From positions 310,001 to 374,000 of the forward strand of contig CAKUVI010000001.1 in the NCBI GenBank assembly GCA_934699095.1: 64,000 nt of DNA, in the 5' to 3' direction. Numbering within the stretch: position 1 is the stretch's first letter; each line of letters starts with the position of its first letter. Shown here one piece after another: positions 9,224 through 16,959 of this stretch. The translations under genes and the position numbers were made by a program. Below the pieces are notes generated by a model. It did no database searches. It was not told the origin of the DNA and worked only from the letters and a program-made list of their open reading frames with translations. This DNA comes from an uncultured Bacteroidales bacterium. Lineage in GTDB: Bacteria; Bacteroidota; Bacteroidia; Bacteroidales; WCHB1-69.

Positions 9224-9385
9224 TTTATTTTCGTTTTTTCAAGGTAATCCAAAATATCTTCCATTTTGATGCTTGAAAAACGCTCTACAGATGTTCGAAA
9301 ATAATTAGTTCAGAATAAAAATCGATTTTTATTTTCGTGAAATACAATAACTTACAAAAAAAATAAAAAAAATAGCATCGAGGTA

Positions 9386-9414
9386 TTGGAGATATAAAAA
9401 AAATACTATTTTTG
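9386..9414 (+). promoter_or_regulatory. Promoter of the Thr-Tyr-Gly tRNA cluster
   Basis: TTG (9386-9388), 18 bases, TATTTTTG (9407-9414), 37 bases ahead of the first tRNA. The preceding intergenic sequence (9224-9385) is AT-rich and shows nothing else recognisable. Confidence 0.65.
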
Positions 9415-9451
9415 CAACCGCAAAAGCAACGAACAAGTTCTTTGATAACAA

Positions 9452-9524
9452 GCCGATATAGCTCAGTTGGTAGAGCAGCTGATTTGTAATCAGCCGGTCG
9501 TTGGTTCAAGTCCGACTATCGGCT
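9452..9524 (+). tRNA. tRNA-Thr (anticodon TGT)
   Basis: A 73-base cloverleaf. The acceptor stem GCCGATA pairs with TATCGGC, the D-arm has AGCTCAGTTGGTAGAGC, and the T-arm has GGTTCAAGTCC. The anticodon stem GCTGA/TCAGC encloses loop TTTGTAA, giving anticodon TGT (reads ACA). No CCA is encoded, consistent with a CCA-adding enzyme gene in this window. Confidence 0.97.
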
Positions 9525-9540
9525 CAAAAGCTTGAATGAT

Positions 9541-9622
9541 GGGAGAGTTCCAGAGCGGTCAAATGGGACAGACTGTAAATCTGCTGGCTAAGCCTTCGGA
9601 GGTTCGAATCCTTCCTCTCCCA
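9541..9622 (+). tRNA. tRNA-Tyr (anticodon GTA)
   Basis: An 82-base class II tRNA with a long variable arm. GGGAGAG pairs with CTCTCCC. The anticodon stem CAGA/TCTG encloses CTGTAAA, giving GTA. The T-loop GGTTCGAATCC is intact. CCA is not encoded. Confidence 0.97.
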
Positions 9623-9635
9623 CACGTAATTATCC

Positions 9636-9708
9636 GCGGAAGTAGCTCATTTGGTAGAGCGACAGCCTTCCAAGCTGTAGGTGGCGGGTTCGAGCCCCGT
9701 TTTCCGCT
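9636..9708 (+). tRNA. tRNA-Gly (anticodon TCC)
   Basis: A 73-base cloverleaf. GCGGAAG pairs with TTTCCGC, including one G-T pair. The anticodon loop CTTCCAA gives TCC. The T-arm is GGGTTCGAGCCCC. It is the last of three cotranscribed tRNAs. Confidence 0.97.
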
Positions 9709-9715
9709 CGAATTT

Positions 9716-9748
9716 AATCCGTCATCAAATCCGACGGATTTTTTTATT
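9716..9748 (+). terminator. Intrinsic terminator after the tRNA cluster
   Basis: A perfect 8-bp stem AATCCGTC/GACGGATT with a 9-base loop is followed directly by a T-rich tract. It lies 7 bases after tRNA-Gly. Confidence 0.8.
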
Positions 9749-9768
9749 TTAAATATTCTCTTTTTTTC

Positions 9769-10413
9769 TTATTTTCTGCCGAAATCTGCGGGAATTTCAC
9801 CCCATACAGGTGTGTTCCACTTTAATATCTGTGTTGTGTAGGTGTTGTTGCGTAACCAGTTCTCGGCGTTTTCCAACAGAGTGATCACTTTCTCGTTTTC
9901 TTCAGTAGGCAGAATTACGGAATTGTGTTTCTTTTTGCGCACCCATGACAGAGCAGTCATGCTGTCGGTGTAGATCGGCATGTCAATATTCTTCTTTTTC
10001 AAAAGTGCCAAGCCGTGCACAATGGCTAAAAATTCGCCCACATTGTTCGTAGCCCTCTTGAAAGGTCCTTGGTGAAACACCTCTCTGCCTGTTTTGGTGT
10101 ACACACCTCTGTATTCCATCTCCTTGGTTTTAGTGTTCCATGCTGCATCAACAGCGAGGCTCTCTTGGATTGGTCCTGGCACATCGCTGCCGAAGAGCGT
10201 AGGCGCAACTTTGGGCTTTATGATTGTCGGGTGCTGCCTGTAATATTCGGCATGGCCTGCCCTGAAAGCCTGCTCGGCCTCTTCAAGAGTCTCAAACGAC
10301 TTGTATTTGGCGGCTTTCACACCTGCAACCTGTTTCTCGCAATCCTTCCAGGTGGTGTAAATGCCAGGCTTCGTGCCCTCCCATACAACATAGAATTTTT
10401 GTTTTGCGCCCAT
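9769..10413 (-). CDS. rnhA: Ribonuclease H1 with viroplasmin-type N-terminal domain
   Basis: Cleaves the RNA strand of RNA-DNA hybrids. The 214-residue protein has two parts. Residues 1-50 form the viroplasmin/RNase H1 N-terminal hybrid-binding domain (KFYVVWEGTKPGIYTTWKDC). Residues 85-214 form the RNase H fold, with apparent catalytic acids D89 (AVDAAW), E127 (NNVGEFLAI), D150 (IYTDSMTALSWV) and probably D210. The architecture is standard in Bacteroidota. A strong minus-strand promoter lies 41 bases upstream, overlapping the start of the divergent GldH-like gene. It is convergent with the tRNA cluster, whose terminator separates the two. Confidence 0.92.
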   Translation of the reverse strand: MGAKQKFYVVWEGTKPGIYTTWKDCEKQVAGVKAAKYKSFETLEEAEQAFRAGHAEYYRQHPTIIKPKVAPTLFGSDVPGPIQESLAVDAAWNTKTKEMEYRGVYTKTGREVFHQGPFKRATNNVGEFLAIVHGLALLKKKNIDMPIYTDSMTALSWVRKKKHNSVILPTEENEKVITLLENAENWLRNNTYTTQILKWNTPVWGEIPADFGRK

Positions 10414-10454
10414 TGCCTATTTTTTATATTTTTGCCATCGATTTTTTCAGACCG

Positions 10455-10486
10455 CAAAAGTAACATATAAATATTTCAAATCCAAA
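10455..10486 (-). promoter_or_regulatory. Promoter of rnhA
   Basis: The minus strand reads TTTG, 20 bases, TACTTTTG. The -33 box ends one base before the ATG of the divergent lipoprotein gene at 10488. Confidence 0.6.
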
Positions 10487-10487
10487 T

Positions 10488-10994
10488 ATGAAATTCAGAT
10501 TTTATCAACCGTTCATCACAATCTCGATATTGGCAATTCTATGCTTGTCGGTTGTTTCATGCGACAGCACCAACAGGAAAAACAGCAAGGAGATCGCTGT
10601 CTCTCATGTTTTTCCAAACGACAATTGGGCTTTTGAGGAGGAGGTTTTGGAATTCGATTTCGACATATCCGACACCACTAAAAACTATTCGGTTTCATTA
10701 GCCTTGACATACGACACGGCCGTTGCCATGCTCCGCGACATCCCTTTGTCGGTGACACTCAACACACCTGACGGGATGCAGTCGGTTGCAAAGAGCCATT
10801 TCAATCTCAAAAGGGACGAGAATATGGGCATTCGCCTTGCCAACTCGGGCAGCATTGCCGAAGCCTCGGTTGTGATTTTCCCGGAACGCCGCTTCAAGGC
10901 CGCGGGCACTTACCATCTTACCGTTTACCGTCGCGCCGAAAAAGCCGACAACTATGGCTTTAAAGAACTCACAGCCAAGGTTAAACCCTCTTAA
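10488..10994 (+). CDS. GldH-like lipoprotein (second copy)
   Basis: A 168-residue lipoprotein with signal peptide and lipobox VVSC (Cys25). The mature part starts with the pattern seen in gliding-motility lipoprotein GldH (VFPNDNWAFEEEVLEFDFDI) and continues with an immunoglobulin-like beta fold. The more canonical gldH of this window is at 16463-16957; the two proteins share the opening F/W pattern and overall length but are clearly diverged. GldH belongs to the gliding/type IX secretion gene set, though its exact role is unclear. It stands apart from other gld genes, so a different job is possible. Confidence 0.7.
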   Translation: MKFRFYQPFITISILAILCLSVVSCDSTNRKNSKEIAVSHVFPNDNWAFEEEVLEFDFDISDTTKNYSVSLALTYDTAVAMLRDIPLSVTLNTPDGMQSVAKSHFNLKRDENMGIRLANSGSIAEASVVIFPERRFKAAGTYHLTVYRRAEKADNYGFKELTAKVKPS

Positions 10995-11294
10995 AAGACA
11001 ATACCCTGTAGTCTTTTTGCCAATCAATTAGCCACCACGAAATAAACAAGGTCTGTCGTGATGTAGGGCGACTGTGCCTGATGTTTTGTTACGGGAAATC
11101 ATGTCACCTTGTCCAATTCTATTCCTAATTTTGTGGTCATGTATCTTCTCGTTAAGTTATTCTTTTGTATGGTATTTTTTTTTTGACTTCTTGATAATCA
11201 GGTAGCTAAAACTTATTTTGGCCAAAAATAATTTAGGGTGTGATGTATCAGAAAAAAATGTATTTTTGCCGTCAAATTTTAAAATTCGAAGATT
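10995..11294. other. Intergenic stretch upstream of acpP
   Basis: These 300 bases hold no open frame with family resemblance and no clear RNA fold. The only signal is a -7 element TATTTTTG at 11261-11268, 26 bases before acpP; no TTTG lies at the right distance upstream. Confidence 0.5.
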
Positions 11295-11537
11295 ATGTCA
11301 GAAATTTTAGAAAAAGTACAATCCATCATTGCTGATAAGTTAAGTATGGATGTTGCTGAAATCACTCCAGATAAGAGTTTTACAAACGACTTAGGAGCAG
11401 ATTCATTGGACACAGTAGAACTGATCATGGAATTTGAGAACGCTTTTGGCGTCAAGTTCCCTGAGGAAGAAGCAGAAAATATTTCAACAGTAGGTGATGC
11501 TGTTGCCTTTATTGAAAATCTTCTCAAATCCAAGTAG
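11295..11537 (+). CDS. acpP: Acyl carrier protein
   Basis: Carries growing acyl chains on a phosphopantetheine arm during fatty acid synthesis. It is a 78-80 residue acidic four-helix protein; this one is 80 residues, with the attachment serine S37 in LGADSLDTVEL. It is followed 24 bases later by fabF and then rnc, the classical acpP-fabF-rnc order. A -7 element lies just upstream at 11261-11268. Confidence 0.97.
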   Translation: MSEILEKVQSIIADKLSMDVAEITPDKSFTNDLGADSLDTVELIMEFENAFGVKFPEEEAENISTVGDAVAFIENLLKSK

Positions 11538-11561
11538 AATCGTTTACAAGATACGTTTGTG

Positions 11562-12812
11562 ATGAACCTCAAACGCGTTGTTGTAACAGGATTGGGTGCA
11601 ATAACACCCATAGGTAAAAATGTGGCTGAGTATTGGAGCAACCTTTTAAAGGGGGTGTCCGGTGCCGGCCATATTTCTTACTTCGATACCTCGAAGTTCA
11701 AGACTAAATTTGCATGTGAACTGAAGGGTTACGAGCCACGCGACTATTTCGAGCAGAAGGAGTTGTCGAAGTTGGACCGTTGTGCTCAATATGCGCTTAT
11801 CAGTGTCAAAGAGGCTCTTGAGGACTCTGGTTTAGACTTAGACAAGGCTGATAAGGACAGAATAGGTGTGATTTTCGGCACGGGCATAGGCGGATTGACC
11901 TCCTCTGAAGAGGCGGTTCAGAGCTATATGGTGCAGGAAAAGACCCCCAGGTTCAGTCCATATCATCTTCTGAGAGTGCTTCCAAATACTGTCTCAGGGG
12001 CTGTGGCGCTGAAATACGGCTTCGCTGGCCCTAATTATGTCACGTCGTCGGCGTGCGCCTCGTCGGCAAATGCCATCCTCGACGCCTGCTATGCTGTGGC
12101 TCTCGGGATCTCCGACATTGTAGTCACTGGAGGGTCGGAGTCTTCCATCAATGAGTTGGCTATAGGGGGCTTCAACGCGATGCGCGCCCTGTCAACCAGG
12201 AACGATGATCCGCAAGGTGCGAGCCGTCCGTTCGACAGAGACCGTGACGGATTCGTGATGGGGGAGGGCGCAGCCACCCTTATTCTTGAAAACCTCGACA
12301 GTGCTGTCCAGCGCAACGCCAAGATATATGGTGAAGTGATAGGGGTTGGTATGTCGGCCGACACTTTCCATATAGCCGCTCCAGAACCTAACGGTCACGC
12401 TGCCGTCACATCCATGATCAACGCACTTAAATCTGCCCATATCCGTCCGGAACAGATCGACTATATCAACACTCACGGTACATCTACCCCGTTAGGCGAC
12501 CTCTCCGAATGCCGCGCCATAGAAAAAGTGTTCGGTGATTATTCGCCTAAAATCGCCATCAATTCTACTAAATCTATGACTGGACATCTGCTCGGAGCTG
12601 GTCCGGCTGTTGAAAGTGTCGCAATCCTTTGCTCAATGAGAGACAGTCTCGTTCATCCTACAATAAATCTCCATAACCTTGATCTAAGCATACCGCAAAA
12701 TTGGAACTTCGTGTCTGGTGAGGCTCAGACCTGCGATGTTAACTTCGCGCTAACCAACTCCTTTGGCTTCGGAGGTCACAATGTATCACTGGTATATCAA
12801 AAGTTCAAGTAG
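11562..12812 (+). CDS. fabF: 3-oxoacyl-[acyl-carrier-protein] synthase II
   Basis: Condenses malonyl-ACP with acyl-ACP in fatty acid elongation. The 416-residue thiolase-fold protein has the Cys-His-His triad: C165 in VTSSACASS, H305 in NTHGTSTPLGD and H342 in KSMTGHLLGAG. The C-terminal glycine-rich FGFGGHNVSLV is also present. A GTG codon directly precedes the chosen ATG and could serve as an alternative start. It sits between acpP and rnc in one operon, three bases from rnc. Confidence 0.96.
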   Translation: MNLKRVVVTGLGAITPIGKNVAEYWSNLLKGVSGAGHISYFDTSKFKTKFACELKGYEPRDYFEQKELSKLDRCAQYALISVKEALEDSGLDLDKADKDRIGVIFGTGIGGLTSSEEAVQSYMVQEKTPRFSPYHLLRVLPNTVSGAVALKYGFAGPNYVTSSACASSANAILDACYAVALGISDIVVTGGSESSINELAIGGFNAMRALSTRNDDPQGASRPFDRDRDGFVMGEGAATLILENLDSAVQRNAKIYGEVIGVGMSADTFHIAAPEPNGHAAVTSMINALKSAHIRPEQIDYINTHGTSTPLGDLSECRAIEKVFGDYSPKIAINSTKSMTGHLLGAGPAVESVAILCSMRDSLVHPTINLHNLDLSIPQNWNFVSGEAQTCDVNFALTNSFGFGGHNVSLVYQKFK

Positions 12813-12815
12813 AAA

Positions 12816-13511
12816 ATGGAGTTGTCAGACAAACAAATCCGTTCTTATTTCAAGAATATTTTCGGGTTTAGAGTGCGGCACGTGGATCTTTACCGCACGG
12901 CTCTTTTGCATAAATCACTTCACTCGTCAACAAATATTGGGACCAAGAACAATAATGAACGTCTTGAGTTTCTGGGAGATGCAGTCTTAGGCGCTATTGT
13001 GGCGGATTTCCTCTGCCATAAGTACCCTATGGAATCCGAAGGTGTGCTTACACAGATGCGTTCCAAGATGGTCAATCGTGGACGCCTCAACGAACTTGCA
13101 CGCAAACTCGGCCTCCATCAGATGATCACTGCGAACGGGATTATGCAGACCTCGAATATCAACGGAAACGCTTTTGAGGCTGTCGTTGGGGCCATGTACC
13201 GCGATTGCGGCTACAAAAAAACTGCAGATATCATCATCAACAAGATTTTTACCGTCCATTACGATATTGATGAGATCTTTGAGGAAAACAAAGACTTCAA
13301 AAGCCAGTTGCTTATATGGTCACAGCAAAAGAAGCACACCACTGTGTTTACCCACGAGACAGTGCCAGATGAAAAACATGAGCTCTTCAAGGCATTTGTT
13401 GAAATTGATGGCAAAACAGTGTCGGAAGGTGTCAGCACTTCTGTGAAACGCGCGGAACAGCGTGCAGCCGAGATAGCAATGTCCCAGTTGGATGTTTTTG
13501 GAGGAAAATGA
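12816..13511 (+). CDS. rnc: Ribonuclease III
   Basis: A double-strand-specific endoribonuclease for rRNA and mRNA processing. The 231-residue protein has the signature NNERLEFLGDAVLGAIVAD (residues 46-64, with the catalytic E and D) and the second acidic motif NAFEAVVGAMYRDCG. A C-terminal double-stranded-RNA-binding domain follows from about residue 158 (DFKSQLLIWSQQKK...AEQRAAEIAMSQL). Its length is normal for Bacteroidota. It is the last gene of the acpP-fabF-rnc operon. Confidence 0.96.
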   Translation: MELSDKQIRSYFKNIFGFRVRHVDLYRTALLHKSLHSSTNIGTKNNNERLEFLGDAVLGAIVADFLCHKYPMESEGVLTQMRSKMVNRGRLNELARKLGLHQMITANGIMQTSNINGNAFEAVVGAMYRDCGYKKTADIIINKIFTVHYDIDEIFEENKDFKSQLLIWSQQKKHTTVFTHETVPDEKHELFKAFVEIDGKTVSEGVSTSVKRAEQRAAEIAMSQLDVFGGK

Positions 13512-13562
13512 TTCCCCCATTCTTTTTTTTTGTAAATTTGCGCTCTTTTTAGAAGTTAGGAT

Positions 13563-14207
13563 ATGAAAAAGTATCTCGTGTGTTTTTTATTGTCAGTTGC
13601 TACTCTTTTTGTTGGAGCCCAACAAATTGCCCTTCTGAAATACAATGGCGGCGGCGACTGGTATGCAAACCCGACATCGTTGCCGAATCTGATAAAATTC
13701 TGCAATCAGCAACTGGGGATGTCGCTCGATGCCAAACCTGCAACGGTGGAAGTTGGCAGCGCCGATATCTTCCGATATCCGTTTGTACATATGACAGGTC
13801 ACGGAAATGTCAGCTTCTCTGACGCTGAGGCTGAAAATCTTCGGAACTATCTCATCGCCGGCGGCTTCCTGCATGCAGATGATAACTACGGAATGTCAAC
13901 ATATATCAGATCCCAGATGAAGAAAGTGTTTCCAGAACTCGAACTTGTAGAACTTCCGTTCAATCACCCGATATTCCACCAGAAGTACAATTTTCCCAAC
14001 GGTCTGCCTAAAATCCATGAGCATGACTACAAGCCACCGCAGGCATTCGCCCTATTTTGGGAAGGCAGAATGGTATTCCTTTTTACTTACGAGTGTGACC
14101 TCGGTGACGGTTGGGAAGATTACATTGTACACAAAGATTCGGAAGCCACCCGAACCAAGGCTCTCCAGATGGGGGCTAATATCATTCAGTACGTTTTTAC
14201 CAACTAA
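13563..14207 (+). CDS. DUF4159 secreted protein
   Basis: A 214-residue exported protein with signal peptide MKKYLVCFLLSVATLFVGAQ. The mature part matches the DUF4159 pattern: LKYNGGGDWYANPTSLPNLI at its start, the FVHMTGHGNVSFSDAE segment, then GGFLHADDNYG and a closing GDGWEDY. The fold resembles a glutamine-amidotransferase-like beta-alpha protein, but no catalytic triad is evident and the function is unknown. A -7 element TAAATTTG is visible at 13533-13540. The next gene follows after 14 bases and may be cotranscribed. Confidence 0.85.
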   Translation: MKKYLVCFLLSVATLFVGAQQIALLKYNGGGDWYANPTSLPNLIKFCNQQLGMSLDAKPATVEVGSADIFRYPFVHMTGHGNVSFSDAEAENLRNYLIAGGFLHADDNYGMSTYIRSQMKKVFPELELVELPFNHPIFHQKYNFPNGLPKIHEHDYKPPQAFALFWEGRMVFLFTYECDLGDGWEDYIVHKDSEATRTKALQMGANIIQYVFTN

Positions 14208-14221
14208 TTGATAGATAGAAT

Positions 14222-15067
14222 ATGAAATTGATCAAATCTTTGTCTTCAGTTTTATTTTGTTGTCTCTGCTTGACATCGTTCGCACAAAAGCAGAGTGATT
14301 CAGTGTCAGTGATTTCTTTCAATATCCGTCTGAATACTGCAGATGACGGAGTGAACATCTGGGATAACCGCAAGGCAAATGTTCTGAATATGGTGAACGT
14401 TGAAAATCCTGATTTTCTGTGCATACAAGAGGCCTATTTTGTGCAACTTGACTATCTTGACAAAAACCTTAAGGATTTTTCATATATCGGAGTTGGCAGA
14501 GACGACGGTGAACACGGTGGTGAGCATATGGCTATTCTGTATAATAAAAAACGTTTCAAAGTTGAAGATCATGGCGATTTTTGGCTGAGTGAAACGCCTG
14601 ATGTATGCTCTCGGGGTTGGGACGCTGCCTGCCATAGGATTGTGACATGGGGCTATTTTGTTGACAATCAAACAGGCAAACATGTTTACTGCTTTAATAC
14701 GCACTTAGACCATGTGGGTGAGGTTGCGCGTCGCGAATCTTTGAAACTGATATCCAAACGCATAAAAACGATTGTTAAAGATAAAAAAGCACCTGTTTTC
14801 CTCACAGGAGACTTTAATTCGGATATCAATAATGAAATCTTCGATCCTCTGAAGAAAATTATGAAGCAGGCCCGTAAGGATGCGCCAGTTACAGACAATA
14901 AGGGAACTTTCAACGGATGGGGCTCAGCACCTAACAACATTGTTATCGACCATATTTTTTACAATAATGCCAAACCGATTTTCTTCAAGACATTGAATCA
15001 AAACATATATGGCCGTCAGCTGATCTCCGACCACTATCCAATCAAGGCTGTTTTTGTGGGAAAATAA
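14222..15067 (+). CDS. Endonuclease/exonuclease/phosphatase family protein, secreted
   Basis: A 281-residue exported hydrolase of the Mg-dependent DNase I-like fold. After a signal peptide (to about residue 21, SFAQKQ) it shows the ordered motifs VISFNIRLNTADDG (Asn), FLCIQEAY (Glu), the HLDHVGEVARR block, VFLTGDFNSD (Asp/Asn) and ISDHYPI (terminal Asp-His). These are the metal and catalytic residues of the family. Substrates range from nucleic acids to sugar phosphates and sphingomyelin; none can be assigned here. It is convergent with the following gene, with three bases between the stops. Confidence 0.88.
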   Translation: MKLIKSLSSVLFCCLCLTSFAQKQSDSVSVISFNIRLNTADDGVNIWDNRKANVLNMVNVENPDFLCIQEAYFVQLDYLDKNLKDFSYIGVGRDDGEHGGEHMAILYNKKRFKVEDHGDFWLSETPDVCSRGWDAACHRIVTWGYFVDNQTGKHVYCFNTHLDHVGEVARRESLKLISKRIKTIVKDKKAPVFLTGDFNSDINNEIFDPLKKIMKQARKDAPVTDNKGTFNGWGSAPNNIVIDHIFYNNAKPIFFKTLNQNIYGRQLISDHYPIKAVFVGK

Positions 15068-15070
15068 AGT

Positions 15071-16453
15071 TTAGCGGTTGCAAAGGTAGTGGGCTGCAAT
15101 CATGCTTACAACCTCCTTCTCGCGATAATCAGATAGTTTTATGGTGTAATATCTGTCGTAGTCTTGGTGTAAAACACACAAGATCATTGATGAAATATGC
15201 ATTCCGTATTCATGCTCCAAAATATATTTGTAAAAGCTTTGTTGCAGCTCGTAGTGATAATAGCTTGAGTTTTCCAAATGTGAAAGTATGGACAGGCCCT
15301 TCCCGAAGCCGTATTTCTTCGGATAGCCGTTTACTATAAGGTTTTTGCTGCGTTTCCAGTCAACCATTACAAAATCACCGTTAGGCTTTTGGAAGAGGGC
15401 GTCAACTGTGCCGGCTATGTTAAATTGCGGATAGATGATCTGTTTTTCGGCATCAAAAAATTTCAGTCCACGACGCTCAATCTGTTCTTTGTAAAAATTC
15501 TTGAACAGATCAAATTCTTTGAAATCCTCATTATGCTCTTTGCCTTTAAGGAAAAATTCAATCTGTTCGTGCATTTTTGTGCCGAGTCTGGAGGGCTCGT
15601 TTTTCTTTTCAATAACCTCTTCACGCGTTTTCCCCTGAGCTATAAACTTCTGAATATAAGCCTCTTCGTCGAAATATGGAAAAAATTTCTCAATCAAGGT
15701 TGTAACAGAGATGTAGTTGGCAGCCCCGGAGGTGTCGCGCTCATCGGTGTAAATGTGCTTTTCTTCATTGAAAATAACATTTGGTGCCTCGGTGTCGCTG
15801 TTATGCTCGGTTGAAACAACCGTATTTTCTGCATCTTCAATGAAAAACGGCCTATTGAACCGTTGGATGTGAAGGTACGATTCGCGTCGGAATTCCTTTT
15901 CCCAAGCTATGGCTTCTGTGATGTCCCATCTGTTTTCAGGGTTAAAAATCACGGGCTCAAATTCCTTTTGAATTAGTTCGAGAACAATGTTCCGAAGCAG
16001 TTTGATGCATTCATCAGGTTTCGTGATTATCTGTTCTTCCGAAAAATGGATTACATACCAACCATTATTCTTGAAGAAAATGTCTTTGTTTTGGTTACTG
16101 TAAGATATTTCTCCTGTTACAACATCTTTTGTCCTGTAATTAAGCGGGAAACGATAGTATTGATGATAGGGTTCGTCTATTTCAACAGCTAAATAAAGAT
16201 TCAAGTTGCTGTCATATAGTGTGATTTCAGGTTCGTAAGGGGTTGATCTGCCAATAGTTGGAAGAGAAAAACCAATAGATGAACTGATTGGAAAGTCTGA
16301 GTCTTTCAGATGTTCAAAGAATGTCTTTGTAGAGTATGAGAATATATCTGACCGTGAATTATCTGGCAGAGAAACCTTTGAGTCGTGATCTGGAGAAACT
16401 ATGTAAGGATAAATATTGCAATTGCAGTAATTTGTAATATTTGATGTTCTCAT
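15071..16453 (-). CDS. Two-domain PD-(D/E)XK nuclease-like protein
   Basis: A 460-residue protein with two apparent nuclease-like modules. Residues 70-142 resemble the VSR/DUF559 type: EPEITLYD, LYLAVEIDEPYHQ (D81, E91, D93), then KDIFFKNNGWYVIHFSEEQI. Residues 245-425 resemble the RecB/Cas4 exonuclease type: GTKMHEQIEFF (H295), IAGTVDALF (D351), FVMVDWKRSK (D365, K367) and the trailing LQQSFYKYIL (Q405, Y408). The linker is variable. I know no named family with both. Neighbours are ordinary housekeeping genes, and the gene looks more AT-rich than they do. A defence, repair or recombination role is possible but unsupported by context. Confidence 0.65.
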   Translation of the reverse strand: MRTSNITNYCNCNIYPYIVSPDHDSKVSLPDNSRSDIFSYSTKTFFEHLKDSDFPISSSIGFSLPTIGRSTPYEPEITLYDSNLNLYLAVEIDEPYHQYYRFPLNYRTKDVVTGEISYSNQNKDIFFKNNGWYVIHFSEEQIITKPDECIKLLRNIVLELIQKEFEPVIFNPENRWDITEAIAWEKEFRRESYLHIQRFNRPFFIEDAENTVVSTEHNSDTEAPNVIFNEEKHIYTDERDTSGAANYISVTTLIEKFFPYFDEEAYIQKFIAQGKTREEVIEKKNEPSRLGTKMHEQIEFFLKGKEHNEDFKEFDLFKNFYKEQIERRGLKFFDAEKQIIYPQFNIAGTVDALFQKPNGDFVMVDWKRSKNLIVNGYPKKYGFGKGLSILSHLENSSYYHYELQQSFYKYILEHEYGMHISSMILCVLHQDYDRYYTIKLSDYREKEVVSMIAAHYLCNR

Positions 16454-16462
16454 GGTTTCAAA

Positions 16463-16957
16463 TTATTGGTGATTTTTAGTGTTATCTTCTACAAAATTTT
16501 CCAGAACGATGCCGAAATTGCTTATTCCCATCAAAGTGTCGGTTCTCATGCCATGTGTTACCGTGAAGGTGTATTCACCGTTGAAGGGGAATCTGACTTT
16601 GGGTTGGAAGAGGAACTTGTTGTCTTTGAGACGTCCGTGACCTTTACCGGTCCAGTTTCCGAATTTGTCGCAAAGGATGAAACCTAAAGTGTCTTGCTCT
16701 GTGTGGCCGTCGGGGTATTGGGTCTTCATGAACACATACAGGTTTTGGGTTTCGAAATCGGTTGTATTTCTCACGAGGAAGTACATATTGAAATACTGCA
16801 TCGAGTCTTCGATGTTAAGTTTGAAGGTCAGCGGGGCGTCGATGGCCCATTTCTCTTTTGGTATAGATTGCACTTCACTGTAGTAGTTTTTCTTGGTACA
16901 GGAGCAGAGTGTTGCAATCGTAAGTGATAAAATGAGTGTTTTATGTAAAATATTCAT
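16463..16957 (-). CDS. gldH: Gliding motility lipoprotein GldH
   Basis: A lipoprotein of about 164 residues. The signal ends in the lipobox TLCSC, and the mature sequence opens with the GldH-like IPKEKWAIDAPLTFKLNIED. The FLVRNTTDFETQNLYVFMKT strand pair and FPFNGEYTFTVTHGMRTDTL complete the family pattern. It directly follows the PSP1/RicT-type gene, the usual Bacteroidota neighbour of gldH, and its start abuts that gene's stop. GldH is needed for gliding in Flavobacterium; in non-gliding Bacteroidales it is retained with the type IX secretion gene set, consistent with two T9SS-sorted proteins in this window. Confidence 0.87.
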   Translation of the reverse strand: MNILHKTLILSLTIATLCSCTKKNYYSEVQSIPKEKWAIDAPLTFKLNIEDSMQYFNMYFLVRNTTDFETQNLYVFMKTQYPDGHTEQDTLGFILCDKFGNWTGKGHGRLKDNKFLFQPKVRFPFNGEYTFTVTHGMRTDTLMGISNFGIVLENFVEDNTKNHQ

Positions 16958-16959
16958 AA

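Noticed and set aside
9536..9841. A 101-codon plus-strand open frame across two tRNA genes
   Set aside because: It is a chance frame over tRNA-Tyr, tRNA-Gly and the terminator.
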